Under the pieces are notes generated by a model. The model had not been told where the DNA came from. It was given only the letters and a program-made list of their open reading frames with translations, and did not search any database. The translations under genes and the position numbers were made by a program. A stretch of 33,794 nucleotides of DNA from CAYWVO01 sp964461835 (lineage in GTDB: Bacteria; Zixibacteria; MSB-5A5; WJJR01; JAJRUJ01): positions 1 to 33,794 of the forward strand of contig CAYWVO010000036.1 in assembly GCA_964461835.1 (NCBI GenBank). The letters are read 5' to 3'. This document shows positions 29,557 through 33,794 of this stretch, piece by piece. Position 1 is the stretch's first letter. Each line of letters opens with the position of its first letter.

Positions 29557-32142
29557 TTATTTAATAATCACAAATTTCCCCACCTGCGTGCCCCACTCGC
29601 TCTCCACGGTGTACAGGTAAATCCCCGATTGCACCGCCTGCGTATTGCGGGTGATTAAATCCCAGGCGGTGTGCGATGGCGTGTCTGAAAAACGGCTGGT
29701 GGGATGATGCAACTGCCGGATTAAATCACCGTCCAGTGAAAATATCTTGATCGTGCACTCCGGCGGCAGGTTAACAAAGTGAATGCGCCGCTCCCGCTCT
29801 TTGAATCCCTCCTTGAGCGGATCTTCGAAGCCGCGACCACGATAATTCGCGTCGATTTTGTAGGGATTCGGATAGACCGAAACTTCGAGCCGGTTTTCTT
29901 CGACATATTCCGGCGAATACGTTGGGTAAGCCAACTGAATGTTGCTAGACGTGGAAGTCTCTAATGTCTCGAAATCCATTCCTCCAAATCCATCATCAAA
30001 GGCAGTTACAGCGAAATAATACGATTGGCTTGGCAAAAGATTTTCAACCACACATTCGTACCTGCCAAAGTGATTCCAACCGTTTGAGAATTCATTTTGA
30101 ACCGAATCTACACACACCTGCTGTATCAGATTTAGCGTTGGTTCGCCGGCCTCCATATAGTTATTGCCACGGTTACCGCCATGAGGTTTGAAGAAAAACC
30201 GTTCACCTGCCGGAGTTTCATAAAAATGAGATTTATCATAATGTCGTTCCGGGACGACATCGGGACCAAATCCGTAAGCGATTTCATCTCTGGTGAGCGG
30301 GTGTACGTCCTGAATCCAAGGGTCTGGTGTTGCCTCAGGGATATAATGATACCGGTCAAAATTCTCCAAATCCCAGGAGGCAATTAGTACCAAATCCTCC
30401 CGTCTGCTGGCGTTTCCCATATAGACATTATATCCCTCAAAGTCTATTCGCCTGGAAAACGGATCAACAAACGTCTCTACCTCTTCACCTGTCCAGCTAA
30501 GCCGGACAGTATGCGGCTCCGTTCTGATTTCAAATTTCGGCGCTGGCGGAGGAGGTGGTGCTTGCAAGTCCGGAATCCCATCACCGCGGAAATAGGTGGA
30601 ATCACAATATTCCAAACCGATCGATGTGTTTGTATCGCAATACAACGAGTCCAGGTACTCAATACAGTATTCTTCGAAAAACAATAGGGTATCGCGACAG
30701 TTTCCCGATGCTAACGCAACCCCCTGACATCCATCTCCATCGGTATCAACATCGGGGTTATCGTAAACCCATTCTGCCCAGATCATTCGCTCCTTGAGAT
30801 TATGGAAATTTAAATTGGCGAAATATTCGTTGGGTTCTCGAGGCAAATTCCTGATGTTTTCGGGATCGCGATGAAAGGAATCACCGGCGAAAATTGCGAC
30901 ACCGATTGGGATCGAATCGCCAGGAGGTAATCCAAAAGGGCCAACTGAAATGAGAGATTTCACGTTAGCTCCTAGAGCATACGGATTAGGCGAGCCCGCA
31001 TTCCAAGCGGGAGGCGGTATCCAATCAGATTCGTATAGACCTGCTTCGCCACTTCGGAATTGATCAAAATCTATTTCCCCATTAGCCATAAATCGATATC
31101 GTTGGTTGTCACCTAATGGCGGGCCATATGAGCCAAGAATTGAAGGATCTCCCGGTTGCTGTTGCGGCCCCCAGTGCTTCCGTGGTTCCCCTCTCGTTAC
31201 CCACCAATTGAAGGAATGCCTGATTGGCGTGATAGTTTCCGAGCAGGAAGAATAACCGGCGCCGAGGAATCGCATACCCAAAACGGTGCGAACACTTGTT
31301 TCCGACCACCCACCGCGAATTGGATCCCCGTCATTGTCTGCCATCCACAGGGTATGAACCGATGTTTCAGAGTCCCAATTGGCAAAACCCTTGATCGATG
31401 AAAGGTAACCAACGACCTCATCCGCATATGAAGTTCCCACCTGTGGAACACTTAACATACCTACGTACATGTCCCGCAGTGGCTGAGCGCCAATGTTGGA
31501 TATCCAGTATTGAATAATGATACAATTGCCCAGTGGCCCATACGGCCATACAAAGGAATTTTGGCGTACGCTTATCGGCAGCGGTCGGTGTCGACGGCGA
31601 GAGATAGGCTCGGGATTTACAAAGGCCGGATCGAGCAACGTGTCCGTGTATTCACAAACAAAACTTTGAACCGAGTTGGCGGAACTGGAATGATCGCTAC
31701 GTGTGTCATCGGTGGAATATGTAGTGAACGCATCATACGCCGTTTCCGCGTCCGGGTAAAACTCTGTCAACCGGCTTTCTTCGTCCCAATAGTAGCCGTC
31801 CAAGCCCGTTGTGACTACAGTGTCCGGCCTGTGATCACCTCCATGGATAGCGCCAACCCAAAGCGAACTCATTAGCAGGTGCTCGAATTCAAATCCCCTG
31901 GGGAATTGGGCTCCCGGTGCCGCGTGTCCCGTCTCAGGTTCCTTGTACCCAAAAGGATTACCGATGACACCCCAATTGGTGACGGTCATATGTAAATTGC
32001 CAGCGTCGTGAATTCGGAAAGTTGTGTACGGTTGTGCGCGCAATAGACCGGGGGCAGATATCCACATAAATATGAGTATCATCGGCCAGAACAAACTAAT
32101 TGTATTTTGGGTTCTTATTATTTCACAGTTTAATAATGTCAA
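29557..32142 (-). CDS. Large secreted protein with type IX-like C-terminal sorting domain
   Basis: An 861-residue protein. A hydrophobic leader (LFWPMILIFMWISAPGLLRAQ) suggests export. The middle is an unfamiliar beta-rich region with many Trp, Tyr and Pro. A fibronectin-III-like stretch (HTVRLSWTGEE, FEGYNVYMG, SYYFAVTAFDDGF) follows a DTDGDG calcium-type motif. The C-terminal 110 residues start VSVYPNPYKIDANYRG and end in IYLYTVESEWGTQVGKFVII, the pattern of C-terminal domains used by type IX secretion. It is therefore probably secreted or held on the surface. The TTG at 32142 has no ribosome site; an ATG at 32082 is an alternative. Its function is not known. The DNA is less G/C-rich than the core genes. 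Confidence 0.75.
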   Translation of the reverse strand: MTLLNCEIIRTQNTISLFWPMILIFMWISAPGLLRAQPYTTFRIHDAGNLHMTVTNWGVIGNPFGYKEPETGHAAPGAQFPRGFEFEHLLMSSLWVGAIHGGDHRPDTVVTTGLDGYYWDEESRLTEFYPDAETAYDAFTTYSTDDTRSDHSSSANSVQSFVCEYTDTLLDPAFVNPEPISRRRHRPLPISVRQNSFVWPYGPLGNCIIIQYWISNIGAQPLRDMYVGMLSVPQVGTSYADEVVGYLSSIKGFANWDSETSVHTLWMADNDGDPIRGGWSETSVRTVLGMRFLGAGYSSCSETITPIRHSFNWWVTRGEPRKHWGPQQQPGDPSILGSYGPPLGDNQRYRFMANGEIDFDQFRSGEAGLYESDWIPPPAWNAGSPNPYALGANVKSLISVGPFGLPPGDSIPIGVAIFAGDSFHRDPENIRNLPREPNEYFANLNFHNLKERMIWAEWVYDNPDVDTDGDGCQGVALASGNCRDTLLFFEEYCIEYLDSLYCDTNTSIGLEYCDSTYFRGDGIPDLQAPPPPPAPKFEIRTEPHTVRLSWTGEEVETFVDPFSRRIDFEGYNVYMGNASRREDLVLIASWDLENFDRYHYIPEATPDPWIQDVHPLTRDEIAYGFGPDVVPERHYDKSHFYETPAGERFFFKPHGGNRGNNYMEAGEPTLNLIQQVCVDSVQNEFSNGWNHFGRYECVVENLLPSQSYYFAVTAFDDGFGGMDFETLETSTSSNIQLAYPTYSPEYVEENRLEVSVYPNPYKIDANYRGRGFEDPLKEGFKERERRIHFVNLPPECTIKIFSLDGDLIRQLHHPTSRFSDTPSHTAWDLITRNTQAVQSGIYLYTVESEWGTQVGKFVIIK

Positions 32143-32213
32143 TTCCGATACCTAGATATTTTGATTTAAATGCGATTATCTTAGCCAAGTCCGGTTCGGC
32201 ATTTACTTAACAT

Positions 32214-32447
32214 TTATGGGCAAGCACACCATTCATCACAAGCGGTGGCGGCGTGGACACACTTACCACCTTCTCTACTACCTCTCTCCCATCCGGGAGC
32301 ACCACACAAAAGCATACAGCTCTGAATATTGCAACACCCATCATCCGCCTTGGCAACCTCTGTTCCTTGGGTCACTGCCATCGAAAAGGCCAGCGCTGCC
32401 GCAAACAGCAACAGCAGCCCCAGCCTCAAGGTTTTCTGAATTCTCAT
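32214..32447 (-). CDS. Exported cysteine-rich peptide precursor, 77 aa
   Basis: A basic start (MRIQKTLRLG), a hydrophobic core (LLLLFAAALAFSMAV) and a likely cleavage after AKA at residue 34 would leave 43 residues. These contain 8 cysteines (positions 38, 39, 44, 48, 63, 70, 74 and 76), enough for four disulfides, and end in CACP. The start is firm: AAGGAG is 7 nt before the ATG, with its own promoter at 32466-32494. A membrane-anchored thioredoxin-like protein is encoded just upstream and the large secreted protein just downstream on the same strand. I know no exact family. The layout recalls the small NVEALA-type exported peptides of Bacteroidetes, which also have Cys-rich tails, but the NVEALA motif itself is absent. 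Confidence 0.72.
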   Translation of the reverse strand: MRIQKTLRLGLLLLFAAALAFSMAVTQGTEVAKADDGCCNIQSCMLLCGAPGWERGSREGGKCVHAATACDEWCACP

Positions 32448-32465
32448 TGAATCGCTCCTTCCCTG

Positions 32466-32494
32466 GTTATATCCACCCGGACTTGGCTTGTCAA
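32466..32494 (-). promoter_or_regulatory. Near-perfect sigma70 promoter for the cysteine-rich peptide
   Basis: On the minus strand TTGACA (32489-32494), exactly 17 nt, then TATAAC (32466-32471): one mismatch in twelve. The predicted start near 32459 leaves a leader of only about 12 nt with the ribosome site at its very 5' end. It lies entirely between the thioredoxin-like and peptide genes. Confidence 0.7.
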
Positions 32495-32520
32495 CAGTAT
32501 CTCTCGATTATTTGAAATGG

Positions 32521-33096
32521 TCATTTGCACCGCACAATGTTTTCCAACTCCGTCGGTGGAATCACCCCACTAAAAACCTGGCAAATCGTCATTTCTGAAT
32601 CGACAATAATATTAAATGGGAAATTGTGGATCTTTAATTCTCTTGAAAATTCTCCCCCATAATCGTAAAGGACTGTGTTAAACAGCGAATATTCATCCCG
32701 CACACTCCGCAATCTTGAGATGCTCTCTGCTGAAATCAAAATTACATTATCGAGCTTTTGATTCTCATCACAGACCGATGCGGCGTTCGCAATCTCAGTG
32801 AGACATGCATCGCAGGCAGAGGCGAAGAAGGAAATTAAACTCGTGTCAGCAATCAGTTCGGAAAGCCAGACATAATCACCATCAAGCGTCTCTAAGTGTC
32901 GATCGGGGAATATGCCACCGATTTCAATCGATTGCATACGATCCAGCGCCGCAATGGTCGCCAATCGCCTGCGTGCAGATCGTTTCTCTGCTGCACGGAA
33001 TTTCCCAATTTGATCACCTACGATCAAACCAATGGCGATCACCAGAATTGCGATCGTGCGCTGTGTAGCGACGCTGGTAAACTTCGCGTGATTCAT
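32521..33096 (-). CDS. Membrane-anchored thioredoxin-like (TlpA-type) protein
   Basis: A 191-residue protein with an N-terminal anchor (TIAILVIAIGLIVG, about 14-27) and no lipobox. The periplasmic part has a thioredoxin-like layout: a strand-turn LISFFASACDACLTEI with the redox pair C95-x-x-C98, then VILISAES, and NFPFNIIVD with the cis-proline at P160. TlpA-like proteins reduce or rearrange disulfides in exported proteins. Two more cysteines lie near the C-terminus. The start ATG at 33096 is only about 9 nt from the predicted transcription start. The neighbouring 8-cysteine peptide is an obvious candidate substrate, but this is inference from position. Confidence 0.78.
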   Translation of the reverse strand: MNHAKFTSVATQRTIAILVIAIGLIVGDQIGKFRAAEKRSARRRLATIAALDRMQSIEIGGIFPDRHLETLDGDYVWLSELIADTSLISFFASACDACLTEIANAASVCDENQKLDNVILISAESISRLRSVRDEYSLFNTVLYDYGGEFSRELKIHNFPFNIIVDSEMTICQVFSGVIPPTELENIVRCK

Positions 33097-33111
33097 GTCG
33101 GCCGCCTGTGA

Positions 33112-33139
33112 ATCATATCGATGTGGCGCCTACCGTCAA
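33112..33139 (-). promoter_or_regulatory. Sigma70-type promoter for the thioredoxin-like gene
   Basis: On the minus strand TTGACG (33134-33139), 16 nt, then TATGAT (33112-33117). The predicted start near 33105 gives an almost leaderless mRNA for the gene starting at 33096. Confidence 0.55.
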
Positions 33140-33238
33140 GCATACAGTCTACAATTATGTTTCAGCCGCTTGCCATTCTTGCACAAGCAACGCATGCGCA
33201 TATCCTTGCCGTCTGGGTGGCCCACCCTTTGGGACCTG

Positions 33239-33411
33239 TTGAAAAAGCCAGACCCACGGAATTTGGAGTAGGTCGGCGTTCCGACGGGAGCGTAAGCTCG
33301 CGGAGAAACCCGACACGATCCCAAGGAATTGCAGGTGTCGGGTTTCTCGATATGCTCCGCATCCCTCGGAACCCGACCTACCGCAAATCCCTCCTGATTA
33401 GCCTTTTCACC
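33239..33411 (+). mobile_element. Foldback (MITE-like) element, copy 2
   Basis: A 173-bp imperfect palindrome. It runs from TTGAAAAAGCC to GCCTTTTCACC. The middle stem is GTAGGTCGG...CCGACCTAC (33268-33381, the same 114-bp span as in copy 1). The core stem is GAGAAACCCGACA (33303-33315) with TGTCGGGTTTCTC (33336-33348) and a 20-nt loop. It lies in opposite orientation to copy 1, about 3.9 kb away. Confidence 0.75.
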
Positions 33412-33467
33412 ACTCCCATTGGGTGGGTTTCCTGATTTAAATGATCCGTACAGTTTGGCCAGGTCGA

Positions 33468-33526
33468 CCCTGATCTGAGGGAGCGCGAACAGCGATCCCG
33501 GAGATCGGGTTTCCAGGTGCGTTGGG
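33468..33526. repeat. Second copy of the 58-bp palindromic repeat
   Basis: CCCTGATCTGAGGGAGCG is identical to 4073-4090. The rest (CCCGGAGATCGGGTTTCCAGG and beyond) has scattered changes and a 1-bp length difference. Same orientation as the first copy. The CCCTGATCT/AGATCGGG stem is kept with one unpaired base. Confidence 0.75.
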
Positions 33527-33666
33527 CAAAATACATCTATTCCTTCCATCCCAAAGCGAATCTCATCCCACCGTTCGGCGCGGCGGAGGTGGGGCACCTG
33601 GCAGCAATTGTTGGCCTGTATTACGCGATTTCATACTGCCACCAGGCAATAATTATCGACAATGCG

Positions 33667-33693
33667 CCCTGCCCCATATGGGCAGGGTTTATT
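33667..33693 (+). terminator. Terminator-like hairpin
   Basis: CCCTGCCC (33667-33674) pairs perfectly with GGGCAGGG (33680-33687) around CATAT and is followed by TTTATTT. It has the shape of an intrinsic terminator for plus-strand transcription, although no plus-strand gene ends nearby in the window. Confidence 0.45.
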
Positions 33694-33746
33694 TCGCTGG
33701 ATGTCGAACTTGATGCAATTCTCTTTTGCAATCGTAAGATAGTGGC

Positions 33747-33763
33747 GGGGGGGGGGGGGGGGG
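33747..33763 (+). repeat. 17-G homopolymer
   Basis: An uninterrupted run of 17 G lies 31 bp from the window end. It is in no gene. It may be a real slippage-prone tract or a sequencing/assembly artefact. Confidence 0.6.
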
Positions 33764-33794
33764 TCAAGTCCTATTTTTCGGAAAGCGCTTACGG

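Larger units (their letters stand above)
33140..33794. other. Gene-free right end with repeats
   Basis: No credible gene. It contains the second foldback copy, the second 59-bp palindromic repeat, a terminator-like hairpin and a 17-G tract near the window end, each listed separately. Confidence 0.65.

Noticed and set aside
1..33794. CRISPR arrays, tRNA or rRNA genes
   Set aside because: No regularly spaced repeats and no cloverleaf or rRNA-like segments were seen in any intergenic region.

Overview
The window reads as a chromosomal contig of a didermic bacterium with lipopolysaccharide. It carries three Kdo genes, an LptC-like lipoprotein, an MsbA-like exporter, a heptosyltransferase-like glycosyltransferase and an outer-membrane barrel. 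It also has a prepilin peptidase, SMC-partner genes scpAB, a large secreted protein with a type IX-secretion-like C-terminal domain, and an inositol-lipid gene set. Together these point to the Fibrobacteres-Chlorobi-Bacteroidetes (FCB) superphylum, most plausibly an uncultured lineage such as Zixibacteria. That placement is an inference from gene content and style; no marker was aligned. No rRNA, tRNA or CRISPR array was seen.

Region 1 (1-4030) is an accessory island, visibly richer in A/T than what follows. It encodes a controller protein with a recognisable C-box operator, a restriction endonuclease clearly homologous to EcoRV (catalytic D74, D90, K92 all at EcoRV positions), a convergent D12-class adenine methyltransferase, a very short tyrosine recombinase directly upstream of the methyltransferase, a four-helix membrane protein and a small fragment-like ORF. 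Nested palindromic repeats (4073-4225) separate it from the core.

Region 2 (4588-9158) is a tight plus-strand operon: a GT2 and a GT4 glycosyltransferase, two SAM methyltransferases and a type IV prepilin peptidase. Then come a zinc-ribbon protein and an NtrC-type regulator on the minus strand, with a STAS protein and a deacetylase-like protein diverging from them, and an outer-membrane barrel protein.

Region 3 (13603-22610) holds scpA-scpB-rluB-GT9-ABC exporter on plus. It converges on the minus-strand series ssb and kdsA-kdsC-kdsD-lptC, so two halves of envelope glycolipid synthesis and export meet tail to tail.

Region 4 (22790-29022) runs nadE, rsmI, then PAP2 - Lgt - CDP-alcohol phosphotransferase - PfkB kinase - inositol-3-phosphate synthase. 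Four of these five can be assembled into a complete phosphatidylinositol route with a possible salvage kinase. A near-consensus promoter and a strongly folded leader precede the phosphotransferase.

Region 5 (29023-33794) is again more A/T-rich in its genes. On the minus strand it encodes a membrane-anchored thioredoxin-like protein, an exported 77-residue precursor whose last 43 residues hold 8 cysteines, and an 861-residue secreted protein. The peptide and the thioredoxin each have their own sigma70-type promoter. The block is bracketed by two inverted copies of a 171-173 bp foldback element. The best candidates for something undescribed are this peptide/thioredoxin/secreted-protein module and the recombinase-linked EcoRV-like restriction island.
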